DNA of 64,000 bases from Meconema thalassinum (Eukaryota; Arthropoda; Insecta; Orthoptera; Tettigoniidae). Position numbers and translations under genes: made by a program. The notes under the pieces were generated by a model. That model made no database searches. It was not told the DNA's origin and saw only the letters and a program-made list of their open reading frames with translations. Of the stretch, positions 10,535 to 22,934 are shown piece by piece; the first letter of the stretch is position 1, and every line of letters starts with the position of its first letter. The stretch lies in contig OX336388.2 of assembly GCA_946902985.2 (NCBI GenBank), forward strand, positions 372,979,387-373,043,386. Reading direction: 5' to 3'.

Positions 10535-11252
10535 GCTTATCCTACTTTTCACATTTTGCAAAAAATATGAAAAAGTAATCTTATGAGTTCACCCGGGCAG
10601 ACGAGTGTCTGTCCTACTGTCTGTGTGTGTGTCCCCTCTCGCCTATCAATTCCTAATCGGCTACAGCTATCGGAACCAAATTTGGTATGAATAAAGATCT
10701 ATATCTGAATATCTCACGACCATATTTTAAAATGACGTCAGTGCTACAAACTGCTGAAAAATCACAATTGAAATTTGATCTCTATGTTGGATATCTCAGA
10801 AGTTATGCATGCGAACTATTCCAAAATTGGCACACACATAGCTAATAACATTCCAGATTAAGTTTCAGGAGCCCATACATGACAGATTTGCCAACATGAG
10901 TCTAAGACTGCTGATAGGTCCAATTTTAAATGCATGTAACTTCTATACTATCAATTGGATTTCAACCAAATTTCGTATGTGGTATGCGCACCATAACAGA
11001 TATGACTATCCGTATTATTAAGAGAAATCAGGGCTGCCAAGTACCTGACATTCTACATTAATTTATAGTAATTAATAGCCTATACGTCAGTGCTGCCAAC
11101 TTGATTCTAAGTTTGCTGATAGGTCCAATTTTTTAAATCCATGTAACTTCTATAATAACAAATAGATTTCAACCAAATTTCGTATGTGTACCATGAATCT
11201 TAAATTTTAAGAAAAGTAGGCTCTCTAGTTCGTCACGAAACTACTTGTTTTT
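10535..11252 (+). mobile_element. Family H copy 2, internally shortened
   Basis: Has both family ends: TATCCTACTTTTCACATTTT at the start, and AAAAGTAGGCTCTCTAG plus the TAGTTCGTCACGAAACTA palindrome and CTTGTT at the end. It is half the length of copy 1 through loss of internal subrepeats. Confidence 0.75.
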
Positions 11253-11390
11253 CGGGTAGAAACTCATATTTCCCGCCGTATATAATTGAACACGAATAGC
11301 CTATCCGTAGCTCGACTAAACGTTAGCAATTAACTCTAAATACTGCAACACTGAAAATACTTTCTGTTTACAAAGCAATGCAACATAATG

Positions 11391-11920
11391 CATTTTTATC
11401 CTACTTCATAGATTTTTCAAAAATGATGCTCAAGTAGGCTACTGTAGTCATATGAGATACCCGGGCAGATGTGTGTGTATGTCTGTCCTTCAGTCTGTGT
11501 GTTTGTGTCCCTTACAACTCGTTAACTGCTCCAGTTATCGAAATAAAATGTTCGTATGAGTGATGATCTATACCAGGACATCTCAGGGCCATATTTGCCA
11601 ATGGCGTCAGTGTTACCAACTGCTGAAAAATCACAATTGAAATTTGAGCTCTATGCTGAATGCACGGGAACCGTTCCGAAATTGGCACACATATAGATAA
11701 TAATATTCAGATTAATTTACAGCAGCCCATACATTTCAGTGTTGATAAGATGATTCTATGCCTGCTGATAAGTTCAATGTTTAACTGCATGAAACGTCCA
11801 TACTAACGAATGGATTTTATCCTATACTTGCAATGTACATAGGTATACTTTAGGACATAAAGGCCTAAATTGTGCTTAATATAAAAGCCAGCAGGGCTAC
11901 ATACTGTTTATAATAATGTC
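11391..11920 (+). mobile_element. Family H copy 3, 3' truncated
   Basis: Starts at TTATCCTACTTCATAG with the downstream AAGTAGGCT arm, a short TG-rich tract and CTGCTGAAAAATCACAATTG, then decays. The 3' palindrome is absent. Confidence 0.65.
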
Positions 11921-12179
11921 ATTTTTTTGAACTCTAGATTCAAAATCTTAGTATATGTGTACGGAACACACTTAAAAATTAGCAGACTGTAAGTCCAAGA
12001 TGTTTTAGACATAGAGTAACATAATTCTATGCTAACGTATTGAACCCTTTTATCCTCTGTTGGATAAATGATTCTATGTTTTATTTCTCCAATTAATAAA
12101 TATTTCAACCAGCATCATGAAAGTAGCCAGACGGAGATGAGGAAATTTCAAGCATTGGTTGGAGACAGCGGGGACATAC

Positions 12180-12440
12180 CTGAAGCAGGTTGACAATAGG
12201 CTAAATACTTTAGCTGTGAAAGGAAATAGCATAGCGATGTGTCCGAAGGACAGGTGGGCCGCCTCAAATAGAAGCGACGCGCTGTGAGACATGCTGCCGG
12301 TATGTTCATTGTGATCTTCGCGCCTAGAAGAAATATGATGCAGTAATGTGAGTGGCTGATGAGCAGGCTGGACACTCCTACTCCTACGACGCCAAGATCT
12401 GCTATGAACCGCCAAATTACAGAAAATGTGAGAACCAATG
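12180..12440 (-). other. Possible membrane-protein exon (weak)
   Basis: On the minus strand two overlapping frames are open and hydrophobic: one gives LGVVGVGVSSLLI, the other LLFEAAHLSFGHIAML. A good splice donor (CTTCAG then GTATGT) ends the stretch at 12180/12179, and an acceptor-like TTCATAG lies upstream. I could not match either frame to a family, and both being open weakens the case. Base composition is less AT-rich than the surroundings. This may be a real exon or chance. Confidence 0.2.
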
Positions 12441-12644
12441 AAAGAAGAATGCCTAGTTAACGCGGCAGGTCTAGCGTGGGTACGCTCGGCTAGCATTCAC
12501 GCGGGAAATCGCCTAGACAAAATCTCTACGATCGATTCTAGGATTAATGAGCATATTCTTGACCTGTGCAATGTTACGAGTTCAGTGATATTTATTTCAT
12601 TCCTGTACCACAATTATTTCGTGAAATTTTTTACATAAATTCCC

Positions 12645-14810
12645 CCCCCCCCCCCCATCGAGACCTAGGGCCAGTTCTTTTATAAGTGGCATGAAGAGCC
12701 AAGACATTGACTTCTATTCTGTGCGTCTACGGACGTAGACTTCTATTCTGTTCGTCTGAGGAGGTAGACTTTTATTCTGTGCGTCTACGGGCGTAGTCGT
12801 CTTATTACGGTGTTTATTACGGTGTTCGTCTGCGGACAGAACGACTTCTATTTTGTGTGTCGTGGACACAGGTTGATTATTATTTTGTGTGTCTTGGACA
12901 CAGAAGTTATTGTAAAGTGTTAAATTCAGTGATAGATAGTCACAGTACTATATTGTAGGGGCAGTATCGTCGATAATTCGCCAACGATCTGTGACAGGGA
13001 AAGTAGTACCTGAACAGCGAATTTAGTAGTCAGATATCATGTGTATAATAATCTAATTTTTTGAAACAGCGCCAGAGATGACACCGACGACTACAGAGGA
13101 AGTTTGGAATTCTCAACACTCCGTCCAGATGGCTGAGATGAGATAGAACCATTCAGTTGGGAAATGGCAGCAGACTTTCTTTGACGGGTGACTACAAGAG
13201 AGATGAGTACAAAATAATATTCTTTATTATTTGATAAATTAACTTATGGTTTATGGGACATATTTTTGTAAATACATTGCTTGTGTGATTAACGTAGTAT
13301 ACTTAGTTTTGGTCTGACACACTTTTGTATGGAAGCAGCTCGCACGAATGTAGTTAGTGGAAGGTTCTTGTTTTTGTATTGTGTTAACTAACGTAGCTAT
13401 GTGAACGGCCGTGTTTGCATATGTTACGCAATGCGGTTAAAAACGTCTCTCGGAGATCTGTTGTGTTTCAGAAGTAGGACTGAATTAATGTAATTATACA
13501 GTAGATTGGAGGGTAATTAAAATTGTTTAAGATTTATTATTGATCAGATTCAGTGTGACTATTGCCGATTGGAGCAATGTAATTTGTGACGAAGAGTAAT
13601 CAGCTCTATCGTAGGTTAATATTGTGTTTAATGTTTGTGAGCACCTATTCAGCAGACCTGTGTGAAAAGCGTCATGTCGGTCCCAGATGTGTGTATGTGT
13701 GTATTTTTTGTGGTATTACAAGCGGGAATTTCAGCTGAGACTGATTTCTGTCAGCTTGGTACCCGGTCCATATTGTATCCTTGCGAGGGCAATTGTGGAT
13801 ATGTGATTATGTCTGACCATATGTTGAGTTGGATGAGATTTTGTTGCTGTTGATTCCGTGAGGTAACGGAACAGCTGGTCGGCTATTTATATACACTGGA
13901 CTGGGACACGACAATTATTTGAGGAAAGGGGGGGGGGGGGAGATGTTTCACAAGGCTGTCTGAACGTGCAAAGCATGGTCATTAGTGAGGAGTGCTCGTT
14001 GGCTCCCTAATTACTTAAATTACAGATAAGAACTGATCAATGGTAAAAGAATTGTTGAAATAAATGGGAGTTGCCTACGAATCACGATAATCTCCGACGC
14101 GTTACCTTAACATGCAGTTTCGTTCATATAAAGTAATCTTAGCCGGTCAGGCTTTTGTTGTTGTTGGTTTATTCCAGGTTTATTTTCATTTCAGTGACCC
14201 GTGAGTCACGTGCAATGCTGTCTTTCCTTGTGTGTATTGAGCAATTGGCCAGTTGGTAGCTCATGTTGTTAAGTGCGTCTTCGCGCTAATGAGGATCTCA
14301 GAGAGATTCCTGTAAATAATAGATTTGTAGTGTGTGTCAGCATTAGAGTTTTTAAGGGTTTTTATTAATGTCCATAAACGTTGATTTACGTGATGATTGT
14401 TCGTGAGCACCGTGGCTGTTAACCCGTTGTAAACGAACGGTCATCCAAGTACTCATTTTCTCGTAGTTAGTCATCACGCGCACATAAAACTCAAATGCAA
14501 GGTAGTGGAACTAGGATCCACAATTTTATTAAAAAGGGGGAGATCCATCTGACTCCTCAAAGTGTTAGATATTCCTGTCAGGGAAAAATTCAGGGAGGAT
14601 ATTTTTTTTGTATTATTGTTTGTTTATTTTCTTTTATGCACAATTAGTTATTAAATCATGTTATTATCTTACGTCTTGTCTCCTTACTTTCTTAATTACA
14701 GTTTTTATCCTATGACCCTTGCCTCAGTAAAGCACGTTGTTTGGCGGACGTAAACATCACACTATGAACTGAGCGCGACCCCTTGATCAAGATTCTTGCA
14801 TAAAACACTG
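12645..14810. other. Gene-free region with G/C homopolymers and a 29-bp triple repeat
   Basis: A C-run at 12643-12657 is followed by three tandem 29-bp units at 12709, 12738 and 12767 (GACTTCTATTCTGTGCGTCT core) and degenerate echoes to about 12910. A G-run sits near 13928, and a purine tract AAAAAGGGGGAGAT is at about 14532. The purine tract could be a retroelement polypurine tract, but no flanking LTR pair or polymerase is visible. No coding sequence was supported. Confidence 0.5.
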
Positions 14811-14824
14811 CTATTCTGAAGGAT

Positions 14825-15493
14825 TCAGTATGGGAGCAACGTTCAACTGCGTGTAACTTCCATAATAACAAATGTATTTCATCCGAATTTCGTTTGTGTA
14901 ATATATATCTGAATATATATAATTCGGCATTTTTTTTTGAGTCACCAAGGCTGTTGATAAATGCTGTCCATAATTCTGTACCCTAGTTCCAATGTATGCA
15001 GGCAGACAGGTCAAAATTTGGTACATGTTTATAAACGATAATTTTGCGGATTCATTTGGAGCAACACATACGTGACAGTGTTTCCAACATAATTCTACGC
15101 GTGCTGATAGGAGCAATGTTTAACTGCATCGAACCTCCATGACATTCAATGGATAACTCACAAATGTTATATATTGTGTGTATGTCGTATGGGATATATT
15201 TGTGAGCATTTTCATAGTTAGCAGACCAACCGACTACCTAATAACTCTATTTGAGCATTTGAGCCGTAGACTCTCAGGAACTCTGAATCCTTGGAATAAA
15301 ACTATTTCAAACAATTCGTAATGCTCTATTAGGTTACAATATTTGAGGAATATTTCGGACAAATCATAAATGCCAGTATTACCAACTTAATTTCATCATT
15401 ACTCTAGATAGATTTAGATAGGTCAATTATTGGTAAGAATCTTAATTTTTAATTAAAGTAGGCTCTTTAGCTCGTCACGGAACTACTTGTTTT
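14825..15493 (+). mobile_element. Family H copy 4, 5' truncated
   Basis: Contains the 3' half of the family, ending AAAGTAGGCTCTTTAG, palindrome TAGCTCGTCACGGAACTA, CTTGTT. The 5' hairpin and TG tract are missing. Confidence 0.75.
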
Positions 15494-15629
15494 GTATGTA
15501 ACTACTATTGTTTAGGAGCAAATCTCTGAGAGTCGAAAATAAATATAAGCCTCTTCTATTATAGATCGAAACAACTCTTAAATGGCATATCTGTAACTTT
15601 ACCATCACTGCCATTAACAACAACATAAG

Positions 15630-16392
15630 CACACATAGCATATACGAAATTTGGTTGAAATCCAAATGATAGTATAGAAGTTACATGTATTTAAATTTGG
15701 ACCTCTCAGCAGGCTTAGAATCATGTTGGTAGCACTGACGTACATAAGTTACTCCAAATTAATATAGAATGTCAGGTACTATACGTGTGCATAGTTTAAA
15801 GCTGTCGGCTTGCATATTTTCTGATGAATTGGTATTTGGATAAAAGAAATTGAGAGCATTTATTATCAGTTGGCAGCCCTGGTGGACCTTAAGAATTCGC
15901 TCAGTCATATCTGCTTATATACACATAGCACATACAAAATTTGGTTGAATTCCAATTGATAGTGTAGAAGTTATATGCATTTAATATTGGACCTATCAGC
16001 AGACTTATAATCATTTTGGCAACACTGCCATGTATGGCCTCCTGGGAATTAAACTGAAATATTATTATCTATACCTGTGCCAATTTTGAAATAGCTCCCA
16101 TTCATACCTTCCAAAATATCCAACATGGAGCTCAAATTTCAATTGCGATTTTTCAGCAGTTGGTAGCACTGACATAATTTTCAAATACGGCATTGAGATA
16201 TTCATGTATAGATCTTTACTCCTACCAAATTTTGTTTCGATTGCTGCAGCCGTTTAGGAGTTGATGGGGGGGGGGGACACATACACAGCCAGAAGGACAG
16301 ACAGAACACACACACACATTTTCCCGGATCGATCTCATAAGTCTACTTTTTCCTCATTTTTGCAAAATGTGAAAAGTAGGCTAAAAATAGCG
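15630..16392 (-). mobile_element. Family H copy 5, 3' truncated
   Basis: Minus-strand copy with a well-kept 5' end: TTTTTAGCCTACTTTTCAC, the hairpin partner AAAAAGTAGACTTATGAG, then the microsatellite and C-run (seen as a G-run at 16266). The 3' palindrome is absent, so it faces copy 4 tail to tail across about 140 bp. Confidence 0.8.
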
Positions 16393-16728
16393 TAGAGAAC
16401 TACAGATAGTGACACAGAGCAACATAGACTACATGCTATTAGTGGCACTAATCCAAAACGGATGTGAGCAAATATGAAACTGGAGCAATGTAGAGTGCGT
16501 GGCAAAACGCCAGACATATAAGTGACAGCAGGAGATCAGTGGCAATCGTGTTAACGTTTGATTATTTTGCAAAACAACCGACTGGATAGTGACCCGTAGT
16601 GGGCGTGAATATTAACATAATATGCTTATCATAAAATTGCAAAGGAAACTAAACCTGAATATATAGGAATTTCTGAAATCTGGCAGCACAAAACAATAAG
16701 AATTATAATTTTGCAAACTTTATTATAA

Positions 16729-17595
16729 GGTGCGTTCAAAAAGTAACGAGCCGGAGGATACCTTTCCTGCGCTCGTGTGGATGGCCTTGCCTCTTTTGGG
16801 TGATGGTGACCCTGGATGCTTCCAATGGAGGCTTTGTCGTTTGGATTCTGGTTCGATGTGCTGATACCATGACTCATCTCCAGCCACCACTCGTGCCAGG
16901 AATCCATTCCCTTCCCTCGCATAGCGCTGCAGACGACCAAGACAGTGGGCCATTCGACATGCTTCCTGGTATGGTTGAAGACTGTGGGGCACCCATTGGG
17001 CACACACTTTGCGCAAGTGCAGTCGTTCCTTCATGTTGGTGTGCACACTTCCGACGCTCAATCCGACCACGGCAGCTATGGCGTTCACTGTCACTCGGCG
17101 GTCCTGGGTAATGAGTGCATCAACCAGCCGGACGTTGGAATCGGCAATGCAGGGGGTGCCCCAGACCGGGCATCATCGGCTAACGACACACGTCCTTCCC
17201 TGAAGCGCTTGTGCCACGCCTTGACCCTTGCAAGGGACATGCAGTGTTCGCCGTACACTTGTGACATTTGGCGATGAATGTCCGTTCCCCCTACTCCTTC
17301 CGCTGTCAGAAACCGAACAAAACCTCTTTGCTCTTCGTTTGACGCCTCCATGCCACTGTTTGCAATGCGACTGGCAGCGTTGGACGGTTGATGCATGCTG
17401 CTGTTCGCTTTGTATCGTCACGTGACGTGCACGCGTGCCCTCTAGCGACGGGCTGTGACCTTCCACGCTCTGGTCGGAACCACACCTGTGACTGCTACCT
17501 AGTGATTTGCAGAAATTATACATTGGCAACACTGGTGAAATCGCGGACACAAAGAAGTGTCATACCCACAGTTCTGAGTCACTTTTACAAGGGTC
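16729..17595 (-). pseudogene. mariner transposase relic, internally deleted
   Basis: The N-terminal helix-turn-helix half is at 17091-17396 (EQRGFVRFLTAEGVGGTDIH, then RVKAWHKRFREGR). The next part, in a shifted frame at 16745-17130, has RLVDALITQDRRVTVNAI, GLSVGSVHT, RKVCAQWVPH and GNGFLARVVAGDESW with the first catalytic Asp. A one-base shift separates them near 17140. Immediately after SAGKV the frame runs into GGCTCGTTACTTTTTGAACG, the terminal inverted repeat, so the second and third catalytic acidic residues are deleted. A degenerate inverted match (GAGTCACTTTTACAAGG) lies near 17574. It cannot encode an active enzyme but could once have been mobilised in trans. Confidence 0.85.
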
Positions 17596-17599
17596 AATG

Positions 17600-18177
17600 G
17601 AGCCATTACGGTAAGTGGAACTCGCAAGACGGGTCTCGAGATTACTTCCATCTAGCTCTACGGCAGTATCCAACAACATCTATGTAGCAATAACTCAGTG
17701 CTATGTTCCAGAATAGGTGCGTGCTCAGGTATGAGTTATATGATGGCCACCGTGATCTTCTGACCTCAAATATGCAAATTTTCTTCTTTGGAATCACGTG
17801 AATAGCATTTTTTAAATATGAGCAAGGCAAGATAGAAAGGATCACAGTTCGTAATATTGGCTCACTGCCACATAGTCTTCCTCAAAATTGTTGATAACTA
17901 CACTGGCGATTAGATCTTCGTAACGAGCTAGGAGGGAGATAATTTGAACTTCTTTCTCTAAAGCCACGTGAAGCAATGAAGCTCCCTAGTTCCAAGGAAA
18001 AGCATACTGTAGTAGAACTCAAAGACAAATGTCGTACAGTTAAATTTCGTCTCCCTATTTATCGTAGTATATTGGGCAAATATTTACAATTATCTAAAAT
18101 AGTTACATACTATTTTTCACCTTCTAATGCCAATTACACTCTATAAGAGACTTGTAACTTGTTGGAGTGTTTATTAA
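17600..18177. other. No gene seen
   Basis: AT-rich sequence; no domain or repeat recognised. Confidence 0.5.
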
Positions 18178-19385
18178 TGACTAGCAACCCGACCGGGCTT
18201 CGCCCTGGAACAGTTATGAATGCATTACGTGATAAGAGCTTTTTTAATATCAATGAACAATGACCAATACCCGTTTTACGTCTCGGCATGATGGGTTAAA
18301 ATCTCTGACTGGACTGAAAAAAATGAAAATCCACAGCCTGCTTCCAGTCTCCGACCGGGTCAGGAATGGAATGAATGAAGCCCCAATCTAGCGGCGAGGA
18401 TATGAACTGTGCCGGCTGCCGAGGCCTGACGCACTCCTCTGGGGCAATGCTTAAATGAATGACAGATGAAATGAAATGATAGTGGAGAGTGTTGCTGGAA
18501 TGAAATTTTGACAGGAAAAACCGGAGTACCCGGAGAAAAACCCGTCTGCCTCCGTTTTGTCCAGCACAGATCTCACATGGAGTGACCGGGATTTGAACCA
18601 CGGACCCAGCGGTGAGAGGCTGGCGTGCTGCCGCCTAAGCCACGGAGGCTTCTCTGACTGGACTATTAATTATAATTTCCTGGAGATGCATGTGCAACAC
18701 ATTCTTGTCAGACGTAATTTAAGAATGGCGAGGTGCATGAAACACAAATACCCCTTCCGTCCAATCTTAACTTGACTGTGAATTTTGCGGAACGAAAAGT
18801 TCACAGGCGAAATGGAGAAAAGCCGAGTTGCCCTTCCAGGGAAAATCCAAACACAACCGCTCTGCTCTAAAGTTTTTAACTCAACACGACTCGACAGTTT
18901 GCTGCTGGCTGTATCTGGGGCAATAAGCTCGTCCGCTAGCTAAGCTGTAACTGGGGTTATAGACTCGCCCTTAGCTAGCTCGTAAACCGTCGCCTCAGTA
19001 GTTGAATGGACACAGTTGGAAGAAATTAAAACGTAAAGACACTTACAGTGGGCGATGTATTGAAGATAGACATATGCTCTCGGGGACATTTTGTAGAACT
19101 TTTCATGCTGAACAATTCTTTCACTCATATTATTTAGATATTTTTAACGGTTTGCCCATCGTAAGCTTACTAAGCGCGCGGACGTCAGTTTTTTTTCGAC
19201 CTTTCCACTAAAATCGTTACTGCTCGGCTTCCTTTGATCATAAATAAATTATTTTCTACAGAAATCATCCTCGAGATATCGTTTACAGAATGGTGAAAAC
19301 CGCATCAAAATCCATTCAGTGGTTCTCGAGTTTACCCGTAACATCCAAGAATCGGGGACTTTGTTTTATACTAAGTAGAGATTAC
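18178..19385 (+). repeat. Dispersed repeat relic, split by a SINE
   Basis: Begins CTAGCAACCCGACCGGGCTT and ends with GGTTCTCGAGTTTACCCG and TTTATACTAAGTAGAGAT. This text type is common at the ends of arthropod repetitive elements (recollection, class uncertain). No coding domain remains. The SINE at 18316-18650 lies inside it. Confidence 0.4.
18316..18650 (-). mobile_element. SINE S1, full length with 14-bp target duplication
   Basis: Minus-strand tRNA-derived SINE of 335 bp. The head is AGCCTCCGTGGCTTAGGCGG, with B-box GGTTCAAATCC; the tail ends CTGTGGATTTTCAT. It is flanked by TCTCTGACTGGACT at 18302-18315 and 18651-18664. Other copies are at 23468, 26126 and 51004. Confidence 0.95.
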
Positions 19386-19729
19386 TGTTGTGGTTTAAGT
19401 TCCACAATATAGTGAGAACCTTCCCTATAGAACAGAGGTTTGACGACCCGTGTGATGGCCGGAGAGTGATCAGTCAGCACTAGATGACTAGCATTTGTCG
19501 ATAACACAGAGCAAGATGGGAAGTTGCCAATGATGGCATTGCATTTGTTACATACAGAGCTGGTAAAATACCTTAGTTGAGATAATTACGACTTGTGGTG
19601 AAGTACTGTAAGCTATCTCGTACCCCGTGAACATGGTTAGGTATGGAACAAAACATCGAATTTTCTTAGTGGAAACGTATCCTCTCAAGATGTCTTGCAG
19701 TAAATGTGTTCGTAAGTTTCAGCGCCGTG

Positions 19730-20990
19730 CGATGTGTGTCTGTCTGTCTGTGTCCCCCCCCCCCCCCCATCAACTCTTAAACGACTGCAGCTATAGAAAC
19801 CAAATTTGATGACAGTAAATATCTATTCCTGAATATATCACGCCTGTATTTGAAATTGACGTCAGTGCTACCAAATGCTCAAAAATCGCAATTGAAATTT
19901 GAACTCTATGTTGGATATCTCAGAAGTTATGCATGCGAACTATTCCAAAATTGGCACACATATAGATAATTGCATTCCAGATTAATTTTCAGAAGTCCAT
20001 ACATGCCAGTGTTGCCAACATGATTCTAAGCCTGCCGATAGGTCCAATATCTAAATGCATGTAGACCTAACATCTATACTATCGATTGGATTTCAACCAA
20101 ATTTCTTATGAACTATGTGTACTACAATATGACTGCATGTATTCTAAAGAGCCAACAGGGCTGCCAACTGTTAATAAATGTTCCCTCTATGTTTTAACCC
20201 TAATATCATTATATCAGAAAGTATAAAAGCCAACAGCTCTAAATTTTGCACACGTATAGTACCTGACATTCTACCTTAGTTTGGTGTAACTTACATACAT
20301 CAGTGTTGCCAACACGATTCTAAGCCTGCTGATAGGTCCATTTTTGAAATGCATTTAACGAATGGATTTCAACCAAATTTCGTATGTGCTTTGTGTACCA
20401 TAACAGTTATGACTATGCATTTTCGTAAGAACCAGCAGGGCTGCCAACTGTAAATAAATGCTCTCTCTAATTACTTAATCCTAATACCAATATATCAGAA
20501 AGTAGGCCTAAGGAAGCCATCAGCTCTAAACTTTGCACACATGTAGCACCTGACATTCTAGATTAATTTGAAGTACCTAATATTCCTCAGTACTGCCACC
20601 ATGATTCTAAGCTTTCCGATAGTTTCAATTTTTAATTACTTGTAACTTCTATACTAACAAATGGATTTTATCCAAAATTGGCACAATAATAGATCGTAAT
20701 ATTTCAGATTAATTCTGACCATCACATACATGGCATTGTTCCTAACATGATTTTACGCGCACTGTTAAGTCCAATATGAAACTGCATGTAACGTCCACAC
20801 TATCCATTAGACTTCAACCAAATTTTGTATGTGTATTCTATACCTTAAGACATGGAACTAAAAATATATTTAGAGTCACCAGGGCTGGCAACTGTAGTAA
20901 GTTACAGTACTCTATTAGGCTACAATATTTCAGGTGTATTTCAAACTCCAGTACTTAGAAATGCTAGTATTACCAAAACGTTAGTTAGTT
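19730..20990 (+). mobile_element. Family H copy 6, ends trimmed
   Basis: Starts inside the TG tract and C-run (19735-19767) and carries the subrepeat series (CTGCCAACTGTTAATAAATG and similar) to about 20985. The 5' hairpin and 3' palindrome are both missing. Confidence 0.8.
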
Positions 20991-21065
20991 AGTTATTGTT
21001 GTTTTAAGGGGCGGAACTACGAGTTCATCTGCCCCTTATCACCGAAAAGATGGAACACAATACAA

Positions 21066-21525
21066 CACAGTAAAACTCAATTGTTACGCACCCGCTTATT
21101 ACGCTTTCCCGTTTATTACGCTCTTTATGTAATGACCCTCGACCGGTCGTATATAATACTGCATAATTTTATCCCACAATAACCCCTCTAAATCCCGTTT
21201 AGAGCGATATCCTTGCCAATTAAAGAGGGAAACTTCCATAGAAATCGTAAAAAAGCACTCTTGACAATGGCCTAGTTCCTTCAAAAATCCACGATGTCGA
21301 CGACATGGTTATGGATCGTGCTACCACTCATGTCAAGGATGCAGGCAGTGATACGGAAATTGAATCTGCGGATGAAAATGTCCCCACACGAATGAGGCTC
21401 TCGGAGCAATAAATATGCTAAAAAATTACATGATCACTGTTATTACTAGTAGCGTATCAAATTATTGTGAACAGCAACTTAAACTGCATCGAAAATGTAA
21501 TAATTCACAGCAGCAGTGCACATAA
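21066..21525 (+). pseudogene. pogo/Tigger-like transposon relic
   Basis: Begins with CAGTAAAACTCAATTGTTACG, which resembles pogo-group terminal repeats. Near 21300-21520 an acidic stretch (DAGSDTEIESADENVP) and, one base out of frame, ALGAINMLKNYMITV then EQQLKLHRKC and a stop resemble the C-terminal tail of Tigger/Jerky-type transposases. The catalytic core is absent. The call rests on short resemblances. Confidence 0.4.
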
Positions 21526-21544
21526 TCGCGCATCAATCTAGGTT

Positions 21545-21895
21545 TTTTATACTGTATATTGGCTTTCACGGCCAGTGAATTAAAACTCAGCAATTCTTCT
21601 AGGTTTGTGCCGTGTCTTGTGTGGGGTTTTGCCTAGGACACCAAGCTGGCTCACCAGCGGGCTCTTAGTGTCCCCGCACGGACCCCCACAGGAGTAGCGA
21701 ACTGCGCGCTACCTCCCTTTTTATGAAGCGCATCTGCGCCTTTTTACTGCGAGAACTAAAAGTTCAAGCAGCCTTAACCTCCCTATGAAGGCTTCCAACA
21801 GGATGGTATATTGGCTTTCACGGCCAGTGAATTAAAACTCAGCTATTCTTCTCGGTTTGTGCCGTGCCTTGTGTGGGGTTTCGCCTACGCACATA
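21545..21895 (+). repeat. Dispersed repeat R, one full and one partial copy in tandem
   Basis: TTGGCTTTCACGGCCAGTGA starts a roughly 255-bp repeat ending CCTCCCTATGAAGG. A partial second copy with the same start follows at about 21810. A third copy is at 49143-49375. Coding content was not recognised. Confidence 0.8.
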
Positions 21896-22059
21896 CGAAA
21901 TCTCAGTCAGGATGAATTACGGCGAGTGCACCAAAACTTCCTAATTGGTGCAATGTGTGTTTAGAAAATGAAGTACAGCATTTCCACCAACTACTCTGCA
22001 ATAATAAATGTACATGTACTGTAAGTAAATATGGTTAAGTGTAAATGTGTTGAACTAGT

Positions 22060-22736
22060 TGAGGGGGCTAGTTTCAAACCCTGCAATCTCCAACATTTTC
22101 GTAAATTGAGTTATTGGTACCGAATTAAACCTCGCATCGAATTCTACTTATGAAACCTACGCTGTTCCTGCAAATACGGCAAAATCCACATTATTTTCTT
22201 TAATAAAAATCTGTGTCAATTTGAAACCTAGCAATCTCCACAAGATGGTAGTTTCAAACTGAGCAATCTCCGAACTGACCAATGAGAGCTGCAATATGGC
22301 AGCTACCCAGCATGCTCCACTCTTGTTTGTTTACATCACTGTGGCTTGATTTGGAGTTTGTTGTCAGTTTAATGAATTAAGAATGGACATCAGTAGCCTA
22401 ATGAAGTAATAACCATAAAACCTTAATTTTTTCATGTGTTTTTATGTCAAAGTGTCCAGTCTCCACATCCTATTACATCAAACTCAGCAATCTTCATGTC
22501 ACTAGCTGTACTTCAAAGTCAGCAATCTCCATACTGTATTTTAAGTGCATATTACATCATATCAACACAGCTTACTTCAAACGTGTGTCAGTAAATGTAC
22601 TCTTTTATGGGTCCAAATAGGTGTTTGAAACAGAAGTACACCTTCAAAATGTAGGGGAAATTAGTGCAACAGTTTGTGGCCTCTGCTGCAAAATCATCAA
22701 AGATGGAGATTGCTGGGTTTGAAACTAGCCCCCTCA
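22060..22736. mobile_element. Terminal-inverted-repeat element with iterated internal motif
   Basis: A 677-bp element bounded by 33-bp inverted repeats (22060-22092 and 22704-22736) that differ at one base; each begins TGAGGGGGCTAGTTTCAAAC. Inside, a motif near TTTCAAACYCAGCAATCTCC recurs at 22071, 22220, 22251, 22477 and 22511, with the inverted copy at the right end. Iterated subterminal motifs are typical transposase binding sites in some DNA transposons (family knowledge), but these are spread through the element. GT abuts each end; a longer target duplication is not visible. No transposase is encoded, so it is nonautonomous, superfamily unknown. Confidence 0.8.
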
Positions 22737-22934
22737 GTTGGTCGCTACGCTGCTGCTGCGACTCGCTGCAATACACAGTGGACCAGCCGTCACATGGCAG
22801 CAGTGAGACCCCGTTCTCACTGTAGAAGAAATTAGTAATAAGATAACAAATAACCCCTGGCACCACATCCCATGAAGGGCCTAGGCCTACCAAGCGACCG
22901 CTGCTCAGCCATTTGGCCTGCAGATATTGGGGTG

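Noticed and set aside
14520..14560. LTR polypurine tract with an LTR retrotransposon around it
   Set aside because: A purine tract alone is not enough; no LTR pair, primer site or pol motifs were found.
16800..17203. Plus-strand frames overlapping the mariner relic
   Set aside because: Shadows of the minus-strand transposase, which carries the recognisable motifs.
18316..18650. tRNA gene
   Set aside because: A- and B-box-like text is present, but the flanks form no acceptor stem and the 335-bp unit has a target duplication, so it is a SINE. The same reasoning applies to 6575, 22935, 29598 and 60487.
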